64,000 nucleotides of DNA from Thalassolituus oleivorans MIL-1. Lineage in GTDB: Bacteria; Pseudomonadota; Gammaproteobacteria; Pseudomonadales; Oceanobacteraceae. Below are positions 26,273 to 36,853 of this stretch, in pieces. How positions within the stretch are numbered: the first letter of the stretch is position 1; the number at the start of each line of letters is the position of its first letter. The DNA is taken from assembly GCF_000355675.1 (NCBI RefSeq), contig NC_020888.1, forward strand, positions 593,001 through 657,000. Direction: 5' to 3'. Made by a program: the position numbers and the translations under genes. The notes below the pieces were generated by a model. That model made no database searches. It saw only the letters and a list, made by a program, of their open reading frames with translations, and was not told the DNA's origin.

Positions 26273-27226
26273 ATGCTGATTATTGTTGCTTATTTATTCG
26301 TTATATTTATTTGGTCGACAACTCCTGTCGCTATTCAATTTAGTTTAGGGGGCCTCGATTTTTTTACGGCAGTGTCACTGCGTATGTGGCTTAGCGCCTT
26401 GTTGTCGTTGCCCCTATTACTGATTTTGGGGCAACGATTAGTGTTAACTCGTCCTGCTTTAATGAGCTATGTCGCCGGTAGTTTAGGCGTGTATGGCGCC
26501 ATGATGTCGGTTTACTGGGGGGCGGCTTATATTCCTTCTGGTTTAATCTCAGTGCTATATGGCCTGTCGCCTATGCTATCGGGAGCGCTTGCTTATTGGT
26601 GGTTGGGCGAACGCGAATTAACGCCGGCGCGGATGATTGCGCTCTTGATTGCATTGTGTGGTTTGGCGTTAGTCGTATCGGCACGCATGATGTTAGATGC
26701 TGAGTCTTGGCGCGGCATTTTGGGGACCGTCGTGTCGGTGTTGTGCTTTGCGGCGAGTGCCGTTTGGGTGAAAGCTGCGAATGCGGGACTGCATCCTATG
26801 GTGCAAACCAGCGGTACGCTTTGGGTCTCATCATTGGCCTATGCGCTGTCACTGCCATGGTTTGGGGTGCATATTCCCGACGCGTGGCCGTTTAGCTCAA
26901 TGCTAGGTTTGGGGTATTTGGTGGTGTTTGGTTCTTTGTTGGGCTTCATGTTGTATTTCTTGGTGCTCAAACATTTACCGACGTCACGGGTCACTCTTAT
27001 TACTTTAATTGCGCCCGTTCTGGCCGTGCTATGGGGATATTTGTTGCGTGATGAACGGTTGCAATGGAGCTCTGCAGGTGGAGCGGCGTTATTGTTGAGT
27101 GGCTTAGCCTTGTATCAATGGCATCAGTCGATGGATCGGTGCTTGCGGTGGTTATGGCCATTTAAGGCTAAGACTGAGGTGGCCAACGCGATGGATATTC
27201 GCGCAGCCCAGCAAGAAAAACATTAA
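26273..27226 (+). CDS. EamA/DMT-family transporter
   Basis: About 317 residues from ATG 26273, preferred because AGGTGA lies just upstream and the first helix starts at once (MLIIVAYLFVIFIWSTTPV). Ten hydrophobic helices in two EamA repeats are visible; repeat hallmarks include the WWLGERE and LRDERL segments. The protein is a drug/metabolite-type inner-membrane permease; the substrate cannot be told from the sequence. Confidence 0.85.
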   Translation: MLIIVAYLFVIFIWSTTPVAIQFSLGGLDFFTAVSLRMWLSALLSLPLLLILGQRLVLTRPALMSYVAGSLGVYGAMMSVYWGAAYIPSGLISVLYGLSPMLSGALAYWWLGERELTPARMIALLIALCGLALVVSARMMLDAESWRGILGTVVSVLCFAASAVWVKAANAGLHPMVQTSGTLWVSSLAYALSLPWFGVHIPDAWPFSSMLGLGYLVVFGSLLGFMLYFLVLKHLPTSRVTLITLIAPVLAVLWGYLLRDERLQWSSAGGAALLLSGLALYQWHQSMDRCLRWLWPFKAKTEVANAMDIRAAQQEKH

Positions 27227-27286
27227 ACATTTCGTCAACCGGCCGATATAGATTGCATGAGAGCCTATATCGGGTGGGAGATGAAT

Positions 27287-27910
27287 ATGAAACAGTCAGG
27301 TGTCGCCGCTAAATTGCTGGTGTCGGTGTTAGGAGTTGCCACGATTTTCGGTTTGCAGGGGTGTTCTGATGCACTCATTCAGGATGGTAATTACGTCGAG
27401 CAGCCGGAAGCCTATTTTCAACCTGTCGAACAAGAAATTGATCCTGTTGCTCCTATGGTGCTGCGCGTTGTAGGGTACGGCGCTACGGATACTACTGATT
27501 CTAAGAAAAGCGAAGTACAGCGTCGCTTGATGGCTATTCGTGCATCAAAAATGGATGCCTATCGCTCGATGGCAGAACGCGTATATGGGACTTCTGTTCA
27601 AGGTAGTACCACAGTGCGCGACATGGTCGTATTGAATGATCGCTTCCGCTCTTATGTTGAGACCTATATGCATGGCGCTCGCGTTGTGTCCTCCGATGTG
27701 ATGCCCGATGGCAGTGTCGAAACTGTGTTGGAAATGATCATAGATCAAGGGTTCCGTAACTGTTTACAAACCGCAGATAGCCAGCGTTTTAATGTTGACT
27801 GTCGGGTTCCCCTTGGTGGCCAGAGTGCAAATAACTTTGCCTCGAGTCAACGTCAACGCGTGCAAGGTGAAGCGAGTGTGCCCGAGGGCGGCTTCTACTT
27901 TATTGAGTAA
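27287..27910 (+). CDS. flgP: FlgP-like flagellar outer-membrane lipoprotein (LPP20 family)
   Basis: About 207 residues from ATG 27287 (GGGAG six bases upstream). The lipobox LQGC is near residue 25. The domain MVLRVVGYGA ... MAIRASKMDAYRSMAERVYGTSVQGSTTV is the LPP20/FlgP hallmark. In vibrios and related polar flagellates FlgP sits in the outer membrane and forms the basal disk around the motor with FlgO and FlgT. It is directly followed by flgT. Confidence 0.8.
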   Translation: MKQSGVAAKLLVSVLGVATIFGLQGCSDALIQDGNYVEQPEAYFQPVEQEIDPVAPMVLRVVGYGATDTTDSKKSEVQRRLMAIRASKMDAYRSMAERVYGTSVQGSTTVRDMVVLNDRFRSYVETYMHGARVVSSDVMPDGSVETVLEMIIDQGFRNCLQTADSQRFNVDCRVPLGGQSANNFASSQRQRVQGEASVPEGGFYFIE

Positions 27911-27922
27911 CAGGGGTTAGCT

Positions 27923-29113
27923 ATGCGTACTTTCTTGTTTGTGAGCTTGATGGCCCTTGTGTCGCTTTCGGCGCCTGCACAGGCGCTAACGGTTGAGGTG
28001 GTGGGCGAGGCGGCTCTGACCGGAGCGGTATCTTATGCTCGTGAGCAGGCATTGAAAGACGCGCTGCAACAGGCGACCTTGCGCGGTGGTGCGCAAATTA
28101 GCAGCACCCAATTAATGGAGCACGGCGTGATTGAACAAGACGAAGTGCGTGTGCAAAGTAATGCTCAAGTGCGCGATGTCGAAGTATTGTGGGAAGACAG
28201 TCATGATGGTGTGTATCAAGTTGCTATTCGTGCTGAAGTTAGTAGCCAAGCTATGTGCCCTGGTTCATCTCAACGTTACCGTAAAGCGATCGCTATCGCA
28301 GGTTTCGGATTAGCACAACCGCAACAAGCGACCTATGGGCGCTTGGAAAATGTAGAACAGGCGTTACCTAGGGTGTTGGTCAATACCCTCAATGGGCGTG
28401 GCAATGTGCATGTTATGGATGCCTCGCGAATCAGTTTGTATCAAGACCCTCGTCGTGCTCCTTCTACCGAGACAGCGCAGCAAAGATTGACCACCTCGGT
28501 TGCGTTAGCGACTCAGCTCGGCGCGCAATATGTAGTATCTGGTGTTGTTCGTGATTTAGATTTTGAACCAGAAGAGCAAAAACGAGGATTCTCCTTGTTG
28601 GATAGCGTGGGTTTTGGCCATAAAAATCGCCAACGTCAGTTTGTAGTCGATGTGTTTGTACACGACGGTTTAAGTGGCGCTATGTTATTTCAGCGCAGCT
28701 ATCACACCCAAGGTGCTTGGGGCGAGCGCCCAGATGCCAATGTGGGTTTCGCAACCCCGTCATTTTGGCGCACAAATTATGGCGATCAAGTGAAGGATGT
28801 ATTAACGACCGTTGCCGATGATGTAGGTGAAGTCTTACGCTGCCAGCCTTTTATGGCTCGTATTGTAAAAGCGCGTGGTAACCGGTTGCACATTGAAGCA
28901 AGCGCTGGAGCGGGGATTCGTCCGGGTGATAAGTTTCAAGTGTATCGTACCGGTACATTTTATAATCTTGATTTAGAACCTCGTACTGAATTAACTGATA
29001 TGGCCACTGTGGTCACGGTTAAGCAAGTACAGCCGCAGTTTATTATTGCCGATATGGCGTCATCCGCAGAACATATGTCGATTCAACGTGATGACATGGT
29101 CATAGCTTGGTAA
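27923..29113 (+). CDS. flgT: FlgT-like flagellar H-ring protein
   Basis: A 396-residue periplasmic protein with a signal peptide (cleavage after PAQA, about 21). N-terminal domain with EALKDALQQATLRGGA-like helix after the first strand; middle domain of TolB/LpoB type (AIAGFGLAQPQQATYG ... LGAQYVVSGVV); C-terminal small beta domain (GIRPGDKFQVYRTG) ending in strands. This three-part layout is that of FlgT, the H-ring component of polar flagella. It starts 12 nt after flgP. Confidence 0.83.
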   Translation: MRTFLFVSLMALVSLSAPAQALTVEVVGEAALTGAVSYAREQALKDALQQATLRGGAQISSTQLMEHGVIEQDEVRVQSNAQVRDVEVLWEDSHDGVYQVAIRAEVSSQAMCPGSSQRYRKAIAIAGFGLAQPQQATYGRLENVEQALPRVLVNTLNGRGNVHVMDASRISLYQDPRRAPSTETAQQRLTTSVALATQLGAQYVVSGVVRDLDFEPEEQKRGFSLLDSVGFGHKNRQRQFVVDVFVHDGLSGAMLFQRSYHTQGAWGERPDANVGFATPSFWRTNYGDQVKDVLTTVADDVGEVLRCQPFMARIVKARGNRLHIEASAGAGIRPGDKFQVYRTGTFYNLDLEPRTELTDMATVVTVKQVQPQFIIADMASSAEHMSIQRDDMVIAW

Positions 29114-29125
29114 GTTTAAGAGAAG

Positions 29126-29155
29126 AAAAAAGCCGCCTATTTAGGTGGCTTTTTT
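29126..29155. terminator. Bidirectional terminator between flgT and spoVR
   Basis: AAAAAAGCCGCCT-ATTT-AGGTGGCTTTTTT with A- and U-runs on both sides, between convergent genes. Confidence 0.85.
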
Positions 29156-29214
29156 CTTGCTGTTTTCCACTACTACTATTGAAATTTTGCTTCTAGCTTG
29201 TTTGCATCGCCTTG

Positions 29215-30720
29215 CTATAAATCATCCAAGGTAATAGACGGACAGCTCATGCGACTTATTTTCTTGTCGTTTTCCCACGATTCTAAATGTATGTCGAATC
29301 CCCATAAACTGTGCAGATGCTTTAATACCTCGTAGGTATCGCCCGACAACGGTGTACTATTTTGCCGTATGTGACGCAGCGTCATAGAGCGATCGCCTTC
29401 TATATCTACCGATACGATTTGGATGTTAGGTTCGCGCATGGATAAATCGTATTGCCGCGCTAGGGTTTCACGCAGTTTTCGATATCCATTTTCATTGTGA
29501 ATTGCGCCAACTTTATAGGTTGGTGCTTCATCATCATCGTAAATACTAAATAAATGAAATTCACGCATTAGGTGCGGGGATAAAAACTGTTGAATGAAAC
29601 TTTCATCTTTGAAGTTCTTCATAGCGAAATGGACTGTTTCTAACCAGTCCTTTCCAGCAATGTCAGGGAACCATTCACGATCTTCATCCGTTGGATTTTC
29701 ACAAATCCTTTTAATATCGCAAAACATATTAAACCCTAGAGCATAGGGGTTAATGCCATTGAAATAGGGCGAGTCGAACCCAGGCTGGAACACAACGTTG
29801 GTATGAGAAGTTAAAAACTCCATCATAAAGCCTTCGTTGACCTTACCTTCGTCGTACAGATGGTTAAGGATGGTGTAATGCCAAAAGGTTGCCCAACCTT
29901 CATTCATCACTTGAGTTTGGCGTTGTGGATAAAAGTATTGAGATACTTTGCGTACTATACGGATCAGTTCACGTTGCCAAGGGTCGAGTAGAGGCGCATT
30001 TTTTTCGAGGAAATATAGCAAGTTTTCTTGCGGTTCCGACGGATACTGACGGCGCTTACGTGGGGCATCATCTTTTTTCTTTAATGGAATAGTGCGCCAT
30101 AAATCGTTTAATTGTTGCTGGCGAATTTCTTCACGCTCTTGCTGACGTACGCGTTCTTCCGCTGCAGATATCGGCGACGGTCTTCTGTAGCGATCGACGC
30201 CGTAGTTTTGCAAAGCGTGGCAAGCATCAAGCACTCGCTCCACCTCTTCCTGCCCGTGGCGCTCTTCGCATTTGCGTACATAATTTTTGGCGAATACTAA
30301 GTAATCAATAATCGAACTGGCATCAGTCCATGTGCGGAATAAATAATTGTTTTTAAAAAATGAGTTATGACCGTAACAAGCATGAGCGATAACCAATGCT
30401 TGCATAGGAAGCGTGTTCTCTTCCATTAAGTAGGCGATACAAGGATTAGAGTTAATAACAATCTCGTAAGCTAGCCCCATTTGGCCGCGCTTATAGCTTT
30501 TTTGCGTAGATAAAAATTGTTTGCCGTACGACCAATGGTTGTAGCCAATTGGCATACCCACTGAAGAGTAGGCATCCATCATTTGTTCGGCGCTAATAAC
30601 TTCAATCTGGTTCGGATAGGTATCGAGCTTATAAATAGCAGCAACTCGTGCTATTTCGCGGTCGTACTCCTCCAATAATTCAAAAGTCCAATCAGAATCC
30701 GTCGAGATATAGTTGCTCAT
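29215..30720 (-). CDS. SpoVR-family protein (YcgB-like)
   Basis: A 501-residue cytoplasmic protein of the SpoVR family (E. coli YcgB is of similar length). Recognisable segments: [53 protein letters not shown] and [14 protein letters not shown]. The His and Glu residues resemble a metalloprotein site, but no activity is established. It overlaps yeaH by 4 nt and forms with yeaH and prkA the trio seen widely in stress and stationary-phase responses. Confidence 0.92.
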   Translation of the reverse strand: MSNYISTDSDWTFELLEEYDREIARVAAIYKLDTYPNQIEVISAEQMMDAYSSVGMPIGYNHWSYGKQFLSTQKSYKRGQMGLAYEIVINSNPCIAYLMEENTLPMQALVIAHACYGHNSFFKNNYLFRTWTDASSIIDYLVFAKNYVRKCEERHGQEEVERVLDACHALQNYGVDRYRRPSPISAAEERVRQQEREEIRQQQLNDLWRTIPLKKKDDAPRKRRQYPSEPQENLLYFLEKNAPLLDPWQRELIRIVRKVSQYFYPQRQTQVMNEGWATFWHYTILNHLYDEGKVNEGFMMEFLTSHTNVVFQPGFDSPYFNGINPYALGFNMFCDIKRICENPTDEDREWFPDIAGKDWLETVHFAMKNFKDESFIQQFLSPHLMREFHLFSIYDDDEAPTYKVGAIHNENGYRKLRETLARQYDLSMREPNIQIVSVDIEGDRSMTLRHIRQNSTPLSGDTYEVLKHLHSLWGFDIHLESWENDKKISRMSCPSITLDDL

Positions 30721-31997
30721 ATCGCCTCCTTAACCCGATCTTTGGCGAATAGTTCGCGGAATACCGGAAAAATATCTTCAGGGCCGCGTATTTGCGCAAG
30801 AGCAAACTGATTAGCAAACGCTCGACTTAAATTTTGATACGCCGTCCACAGCGCTTGGTGCTGATTCGGGGTGATCTCTATGTAAGCAAAGTACTGCACC
30901 GCTGGTAATAATTTTTCTGCCAATATACGAGAGCATACCGGAGAGTCATCGTCCCAGTTATCACCATCGGATGCTTGAGCAGCATAGATATTCCATTCTT
31001 CGGAATTGAAGCGATCTTCAATGATTTGATTCATTAAATTCAGTGCACTGGATACTATGGTTCCGCCAGTTTCACGAGAGTAAAAAAACTCTTCTTCTGT
31101 GACTTCTTTAGCACTGGTGTGGTGGCGAATGAATACTATCTCAATGTGTTCGTAGGTTTTTTGTAAGAAGAGATACAACAATATATAAAAGCGTTTTGCG
31201 ATATCTTTTACATCCTGAGTCATAGAGCCCGATACATCCATAATACAAAACATAACGGCTTTGCTCGATGGCGTCGGCACTTTTACTTTGTTGCGATAAC
31301 GTAGATCAATATCATCGATAAAGGGGATGAGTTTTAAACGTCGTTCAACGTCGGCAATTTGTTCTTTTAAGCTGTTAAGCATGACTTCGTCAGCAGGGCT
31401 TTGCGCTTCAGTATCGAGTAATAATTGTTGCAGTTCTTTGAGCTTGCGCCGCTTGCCGGAGCCCATGCCAATACGACGAGCATGAGCGTTGCGCATAGAA
31501 CGGACGACCGATAGATTATTGGGTGTGCCTTCGGATACGAACCCAGCTCTACGTGTTTTGAACTCTTTGGTTTTAGCTAATGTCTTTTTAACCATATTCG
31601 GCAAAGCTAAATCGTCGAATAAATAGTTTAAGAACTCCTCTTTGGTGATGAAGAAGGTAAAGTCTTCCTCTCCTTCGCCCGAGTCGCTGGCATTGCCGCT
31701 GCCAGCGCCGCCACCCCCTTGCTTGGGTTTCTCTAGCTCGTCGCCAGTACCAAATTGTTTATTGCCCGGATATACACGATGCTGCTTTCCTCCTTTACCG
31801 TGCGATATAACGGGTTCATGGGTGTTCCGCGTTGGAATGCTAATTTCTTCACCGCGTTCCATGTCAGTGATGGAGCGGCGATTAACCGCGTCCGACACTG
31901 CTTCTTTTATATGCTGTTGGTAGCGCTTAAGAAAGCGCTGCCGGTTTACTGTGCTTTTATTCTTGCCGTTCAAACGACGGTCAATAACATAGGACAT
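30717..31997 (-). CDS. yeaH: YeaH/DUF444 protein with von Willebrand A-like domain
   Basis: A 426-residue protein starting [25 protein letters not shown], the family N-terminus. A Gly/Ser-rich linker (about residues 90-110) precedes the conserved region. The MIDAS-like motif [10 protein letters not shown] near residue 250 marks a vWA domain. It is thought to work with the kinase PrkA/YeaG; here it lies directly after prkA. Confidence 0.93.
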   Translation of the reverse strand: MSYVIDRRLNGKNKSTVNRQRFLKRYQQHIKEAVSDAVNRRSITDMERGEEISIPTRNTHEPVISHGKGGKQHRVYPGNKQFGTGDELEKPKQGGGGAGSGNASDSGEGEEDFTFFITKEEFLNYLFDDLALPNMVKKTLAKTKEFKTRRAGFVSEGTPNNLSVVRSMRNAHARRIGMGSGKRRKLKELQQLLLDTEAQSPADEVMLNSLKEQIADVERRLKLIPFIDDIDLRYRNKVKVPTPSSKAVMFCIMDVSGSMTQDVKDIAKRFYILLYLFLQKTYEHIEIVFIRHHTSAKEVTEEEFFYSRETGGTIVSSALNLMNQIIEDRFNSEEWNIYAAQASDGDNWDDDSPVCSRILAEKLLPAVQYFAYIEITPNQHQALWTAYQNLSRAFANQFALAQIRGPEDIFPVFRELFAKDRVKEAI

Positions 31998-32029
31998 GCA
32001 ATTCCCCTTACGGCGCCATTGTCGGCTTT

Positions 32030-33952
32030 TTACTGCGACTTACGGACGCGCAGATACCATTCGGACAGCAGTCTTACTTGTTTCTCCGTGTAGCCTCGTT
32101 CTGTCATACGGGCGACAAAGTCATCGTGCTTTCTTTGATCATCGTTAGACGATTTAGCCGAGAAGGAAATCACTGGAAGTAAATCTTCGGTATTCGAGAA
32201 CATTTTCTTCTCGATCACGGCGCGCATTTTTTCGTACGACTGCCATGACGGATTATTACCATTGTTATTGGCACGTGCCCGCAATACAAAGTTTACGATT
32301 TCGTTACGGAAATCTTTAGGGTTGCTGATGCCAGCCGATTTCTCGATTTTTTCCAGCTCTTCGTTGATCGCGACGCGGTCGAGCATTTCGCCTGTTTCAG
32401 GATCGCGATATTCTTGATCCTGAATCCAGAAGTCGGCGTAGGTGATATAGCGATCAAAAATATTCTGCCCATATTCTGAGTAAGATTCGAGATAGGCGGT
32501 TTGGATTTCTTTACCGATAAAGTCGACATACTCCGTCGCTAGGTATTCTTTTAAATAGTTTAAGTAGCGGTTGTGAACTTCTTCAGGGTATTGCTCTTGT
32601 TCAATCGCTTGTTCGAGTACATACATTAGATGTACAGGGTTGGCGGCGATTTCAGTCGCATCAAAGTTAAATACTTTAGACAGAATTTTAAAAGCGAAAC
32701 GGGTAGAAATACCGTTCATGCCTTCATCAACACCCGCCGAATCGCGGTATTCTTGCATCGATTTGGCTTTAGGATCGGTATCTTTTAAGTTCTCTCCGTT
32801 GTAAATCCGCATTTTGGAGTAAACGCTAGAATTTTCAGGTACTTTTAGGCGTGATAGCACAGTGAACTTCGCGAGCATACTGAGCGTATCAGGAGCGCAA
32901 TGAGCGGTTGATAATGAACTGGTTGACAACAGTTTTTCGTAAATTTTTACTTCTTCATCAACACGAAGGCAATAAGGCACTTTGACAATATAAACCCGGT
33001 CGAGAAATGCCTCGTTGTTTTTATTGTTGCGGAATGCCTGCCATTCAGACTCGTTTGAGTGAGCTAAAATAATCCCCTCAAATGGCATGGCTCCAGTACC
33101 TTCCGTACCGTTGTAGTTGCCTTCTTGGGTTGCGGTTAATAGTGGATGTAGCACTTTAATCGGTGCTTTAAACATCTCGACAAATTCCATCAAGCCTTGG
33201 TTGGCTCGACAGAGAGAGCCAGAATAGGAATACGCATCTGGATCATCTTGGGAGAAATCTTCCAACTTACGAATATCAACTTTACCAACTAATGCAGAAA
33301 TATCTTGGTTGTTCTCGTCACCGGGTTCGGTTTTGGCAACGCCGACTTGATCGAGTATTGATGGGTAGAGTTTTACGACTTCAAATTTACTGATGTCACC
33401 ACCGAGCTCATGCAAACGTTTTACCGCCCAAGGTGACATGATGCGGCCAAGGTAGCGTCGTTGGATGCCATAATCTTCTTCTAAAATAGCACCATCTTCC
33501 TCAGCATCGAATAACCCTAAAGGGGATTCAAATACAGGTGAACCTTTAATGGCATAAAAAGGTACGTTTTGAATAAGTGCTTTTAAGCGTTCAGCTAACG
33601 ATGACTTACCGCCACCGACGGGGCCTAGTAAATAGAGAATTTGTTTGCGTTCTTCCAAGCCTTGGGCGGCATGACGGAAATATGACACGATATTTTCTAC
33701 CGCATCTTCCATGCCGTAAAATTCGGAAAAGGCAGGGTAACGTTTGATGACTTTATTGGAAAAAATGCGGCTGTAGCGCAGGTCTTTGGAGGTATCGATA
33801 AATTCTGGCTTACCTATGGCAGTCAGCATACGTTCCGCAGCAGAGGCGTATACGTTGGGATCTTGCTTACAAAGTTCGAGGTAGTCTTGCAGACTCATGA
33901 CCTCTTCTTGAGTATCACGATATCTGTCTTGATAACGACTGAATACGCTCAT
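32030..33952 (-). CDS. yeaG: PrkA/YeaG serine protein kinase
   Basis: A 640-residue protein with an AAA+-like N-terminal region: start [28 protein letters not shown]-loop [17 protein letters not shown] near residue 110, and the C-terminal PrkA kinase region ([18 protein letters not shown] onwards). Length matches YeaG (644). It heads the - strand yeaG-yeaH-spoVR operon; gaps are 33 nt and an overlap. Confidence 0.95.
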   Translation of the reverse strand: MSVFSRYQDRYRDTQEEVMSLQDYLELCKQDPNVYASAAERMLTAIGKPEFIDTSKDLRYSRIFSNKVIKRYPAFSEFYGMEDAVENIVSYFRHAAQGLEERKQILYLLGPVGGGKSSLAERLKALIQNVPFYAIKGSPVFESPLGLFDAEEDGAILEEDYGIQRRYLGRIMSPWAVKRLHELGGDISKFEVVKLYPSILDQVGVAKTEPGDENNQDISALVGKVDIRKLEDFSQDDPDAYSYSGSLCRANQGLMEFVEMFKAPIKVLHPLLTATQEGNYNGTEGTGAMPFEGIILAHSNESEWQAFRNNKNNEAFLDRVYIVKVPYCLRVDEEVKIYEKLLSTSSLSTAHCAPDTLSMLAKFTVLSRLKVPENSSVYSKMRIYNGENLKDTDPKAKSMQEYRDSAGVDEGMNGISTRFAFKILSKVFNFDATEIAANPVHLMYVLEQAIEQEQYPEEVHNRYLNYLKEYLATEYVDFIGKEIQTAYLESYSEYGQNIFDRYITYADFWIQDQEYRDPETGEMLDRVAINEELEKIEKSAGISNPKDFRNEIVNFVLRARANNNGNNPSWQSYEKMRAVIEKKMFSNTEDLLPVISFSAKSSNDDQRKHDDFVARMTERGYTEKQVRLLSEWYLRVRKSQ

Positions 33953-34268
33953 GGTGCACCCCTTGTTCGTCTAAAAACGTGTTGTCTAAATTACATATAA
34001 ATCCGTTAGTGAAATCTTATTCTTAGAACCAGTATGGTCTATGTTGGTTGCGATCTGCCAGATAATTTAACTTTTTCTGACACCTTATTTTTAGTATGCA
34101 TTCACCGTGCCGTGATGCACCCATTGATGTGTTCGAATGTGATCAATGCACGGTTAAGTTTATTTTGCGTCGAATTGGCGTTAGATAAATGCAGGGGGAA
34201 TGCAAAAGTGTAGAAACAAAGACAAGAGCGATAGCAGGGATGCTACCGCTGTTTAGCTGAATTAACGC
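33953..34268. other. Spacer upstream of prkA and downstream of glpE
   Basis: About 315 nt without a gene. It must contain the promoter of the prkA operon; A+T-rich stretches near 34010-34070 would suit one, but I cannot name a reliable pair of boxes. Confidence 0.4.
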
Positions 34269-34589
34269 TTAACGGTTACACCAGTCAGGAGCGACCATTT
34301 TCCACATTTCGTAGCCACCATCAATGCTATAAACGTCGCTAAAGCCTTGCTCGCTAAAGAACTGAGCGGCGCCTTGACTCGAGTTACCGTGATAACAGCA
34401 AACCAAAAGCGGCAACTCTTTACTCGCGGCGGCCATAAACTCTGGCAGATTGTCGTTATCAACGCGGATGGCGTCGCGAATGTGCCCAGCTTGAAAACTC
34501 ATCACATCACGAATATCGGCAACCTTAGCGTTACCTTGCTCTAATATCACTTTGGCATCGGCTGGGGAAATGCGTTTGAATCCGCTCAT
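34269..34589 (-). CDS. glpE: GlpE-type thiosulfate sulfurtransferase (rhodanese)
   Basis: A 106-residue single rhodanese domain. The active-site loop is CCYHGNSSQG (catalytic Cys near residue 66), the GlpE form; other family motifs are VADIRD, AGHIRDAIRV and SIDGGYEMW. It moves sulfur from thiosulfate to cyanide or dithiols in the cytoplasm. It lies downstream of apaH on the same strand. Confidence 0.9.
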   Translation of the reverse strand: MSGFKRISPADAKVILEQGNAKVADIRDVMSFQAGHIRDAIRVDNDNLPEFMAAASKELPLLVCCYHGNSSQGAAQFFSEQGFSDVYSIDGGYEMWKMVAPDWCNR

Positions 34590-34653
34590 TTGGGTACCTG
34601 TGTGCTGAATATAGTCAGAGTTTTTGGGTTATTGTAATCGAGTATACTGAATT

Positions 34654-35469
34654 TTATGCAGGGGTAGCAGCAACACTAAAGCGTTGTTGATCCTCTAAGC
34701 GTAAGGCCGTTAAGGTGCCACCCCAGACGCAACCGGTATCCAGTGCAAAGACATTCTCTGCGTTAGCCTGACCGTTTAACGCTGCCCAGTGGCCAAATAA
34801 CAAACGCGTGGCTGATGCTTGGCGGGGCGTTATCTCAAACCAAGGTTTAAAGCCTGTAGGTGTCGTATCTAAACCTTCCTTGCTGGTTAGGTCTAGCGTG
34901 CCTTCGTCATCAACAAAGCGCATGCGCGTCAGGCTGTTGACGATAACGCGTAAACGATCAAATCCAGTAAGATCATCCGACCAGCGATTGGGTTTGTTAC
35001 CGTACATATTTTCGAAGAATTGAGAGCAATCGACAGACGTCAGTATTGCTTCTACCTCTTGCGCTAGCTTTTGTGCAGTGGTTGCCGACCACTTTGGAGG
35101 CAATCCTGCATGAGTCATGCACCAATTTTGCGCCTCATCAAGGTGCAATAGTGGTTGATGACGCAACCAGTCGAGTAATTCATCGCGATCTGAAGCCGCG
35201 AATATAGCGTTTAATGTGTCGCTTTTACGGCTATTGAGTTTGGCATAGTGCATGGCCAATAGATGTAGGTCGTGATTACCCAGTACGCTAATAGCGCTAT
35301 CCCCTAAGTTCTTAATAAAACGCAGAACTTCCAGTGACTGTGGGCCACGATTGACCAAGTCCCCAGCAAACCAGAGCTGGTCTTGCTGGGGATCAAAGTT
35401 AATGTGTGCTAACAAACGCTGTAGCGGTTCGTAGCAGCCTTGGACATCACCGATTGCGTAGGTGGCCAT
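34654..35469 (-). CDS. apaH: Diadenosine tetraphosphatase ApaH
   Basis: A 271-residue symmetrical Ap4A hydrolase of the metallophosphatase family. Metal and catalytic motifs are all present: GDVQGC, GDLVNRGP, LGNHD and THAGLPP, plus GHWAAL near residue 230. It follows apaG with a 55-nt gap, the usual surA-pdxA-rsmA-apaG-apaH order. Confidence 0.96.
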   Translation of the reverse strand: MATYAIGDVQGCYEPLQRLLAHINFDPQQDQLWFAGDLVNRGPQSLEVLRFIKNLGDSAISVLGNHDLHLLAMHYAKLNSRKSDTLNAIFAASDRDELLDWLRHQPLLHLDEAQNWCMTHAGLPPKWSATTAQKLAQEVEAILTSVDCSQFFENMYGNKPNRWSDDLTGFDRLRVIVNSLTRMRFVDDEGTLDLTSKEGLDTTPTGFKPWFEITPRQASATRLLFGHWAALNGQANAENVFALDTGCVWGGTLTALRLEDQQRFSVAATPA

Positions 35470-35524
35470 GCGTGTGCTCCGTGGTGAAACAGACTGCGTT
35501 AAATTCGTGCGAATATTGGCAGTA

Positions 35525-35902
35525 TCAATTCAATGCGTTCGGTGCTGATAAAGTAAAAACAGGGATAGTGGCGTGAAATAGGGTGCCATCGTCTGCTTGC
35601 ATGACGTAGTAGCCGCGCATGCTTCCTACTTTGGTGCGCAACACTGAACCGGATGAGTAACGGTAGGTTTCCCCCGGTTCTATGGTTGGTTGTTCACCGA
35701 CAACGCCTTCGCCTTGTACTTCTTGCACATCGGCATTGCCGTCGGCGATAAACCAGTGACGGCTGCGTAATGTCGCACCATTATCACCACTGTTGTGAAT
35801 GCGAATGTGGTAGGCAAACACAAAGCGGTCTTCTTCGGGGATGGATTGCTCAGCCAGATATTCGGTATTTACGCTGACTTCAATGCTGTCTTCAATATTC
35901 AT
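35525..35902 (-). CDS. apaG: ApaG protein
   Basis: A 125-residue beta-sandwich protein from ATG 35902 (MNIEDSIEVSVNTEYL), the standard length. Motifs FVFAYHIRIHNSG, LRSRHWFIADGN and VQGEGVVGEQP are diagnostic. Role uncertain. It overlaps the 3' end of rsmA by 11 nt. Confidence 0.95.
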   Translation of the reverse strand: MNIEDSIEVSVNTEYLAEQSIPEEDRFVFAYHIRIHNSGDNGATLRSRHWFIADGNADVQEVQGEGVVGEQPTIEPGETYRYSSGSVLRTKVGSMRGYYVMQADDGTLFHATIPVFTLSAPNALN

Positions 35903-36782
35903 CCTGCGACTCCGGATCATTGTTCAGTGCATCACTATGGGTAACATCAGTGTCGGCGTTATCTGCTGCAGCGCTTTTTAAGTCAAATACGGCATCAGAG
36001 ATACGAACATACTCGGCGAGAGTTAGGCGTTCGGGCCGTAAGGTGACATCAATTCCGATCGCTTCTAATGCTTCTGCATCAATCAAACGTTTGAGCGTAT
36101 TGCGCAGTGTTTTACGGCGCATGCTAAACGCTTCACGTACCACATGTTCAAGCGTTTTGTGATCTTTAGCCGGGTAAGGTAATACGTCGTAAGGAACCAA
36201 GCGCACAATGGCCGAATCAACCTTGGGCGGTGGATTAAATGATCCTGGGCCGACAACAAATAGCGGTTCCACTTTGCAAAAGTACTGCGCCATGATGCTC
36301 AGGCGGCCATAGTCACCAGTGCCCGGGCTTGCAGCCAGTCGCTCAACCACTTCTTTCTGCAACATAAAGTGCATGTCTAACACCATGTGGTGATGGGCTA
36401 GAAAATGGAAAATCAGCGGTGTTGAAATATTGTAAGGCAGATTACCGACAATGCGCAGCTGCTGACCCGGCTGTAAAATAGTGCCGAAGTCGAACTTTAG
36501 CGCGTCACCTTCATGGATGCGGAAATCCGGGTAGTTAAAAAACTTGGTGCGCAAAATTGGGATGAGATCACGGTCAAGCTCGACCACATCCAACTTGCCA
36601 CAGGCTTCCAATAGAGGTTCCGTCAGAGCGCCCATGCCCGGGCCGATTTCAACCAGCGCATCGGTTGCCTTTGGGTGAATGGCGCGCACAATCTTGTCGA
36701 TGACATGGTGATCGTGCAAAAAGTTTTGACCAAAGCGCTTACGTGCGCGGTGGCCTTGGGCCTTCTGGGGTTGCTTGCTCAT
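35892..36782 (-). CDS. rsmA: 16S rRNA dimethyladenosine transferase RsmA (KsgA)
   Basis: A 296-residue methyltransferase that dimethylates A1518/A1519 of 16S rRNA. Motifs: RKRFGQNFLHD at the start, EIGPGMGALTEPLL for S-adenosylmethionine, and the catalytic NLPYNIS near residue 117. A tail of about 25 residues rich in Asp/Asn after the normal end is unusual but harmless. Confidence 0.97.
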   Translation of the reverse strand: MSKQPQKAQGHRARKRFGQNFLHDHHVIDKIVRAIHPKATDALVEIGPGMGALTEPLLEACGKLDVVELDRDLIPILRTKFFNYPDFRIHEGDALKFDFGTILQPGQQLRIVGNLPYNISTPLIFHFLAHHHMVLDMHFMLQKEVVERLAASPGTGDYGRLSIMAQYFCKVEPLFVVGPGSFNPPPKVDSAIVRLVPYDVLPYPAKDHKTLEHVVREAFSMRRKTLRNTLKRLIDAEALEAIGIDVTLRPERLTLAEYVRISDAVFDLKSAAADNADTDVTHSDALNNDPESQDEY

Positions 36783-36853
36783 GCTATTGCCTGTGTCGGC
36801 AGGACACGCTTGTTTATCTAATAGCGGTCACTGCGGAATAAAAATAAATACGG

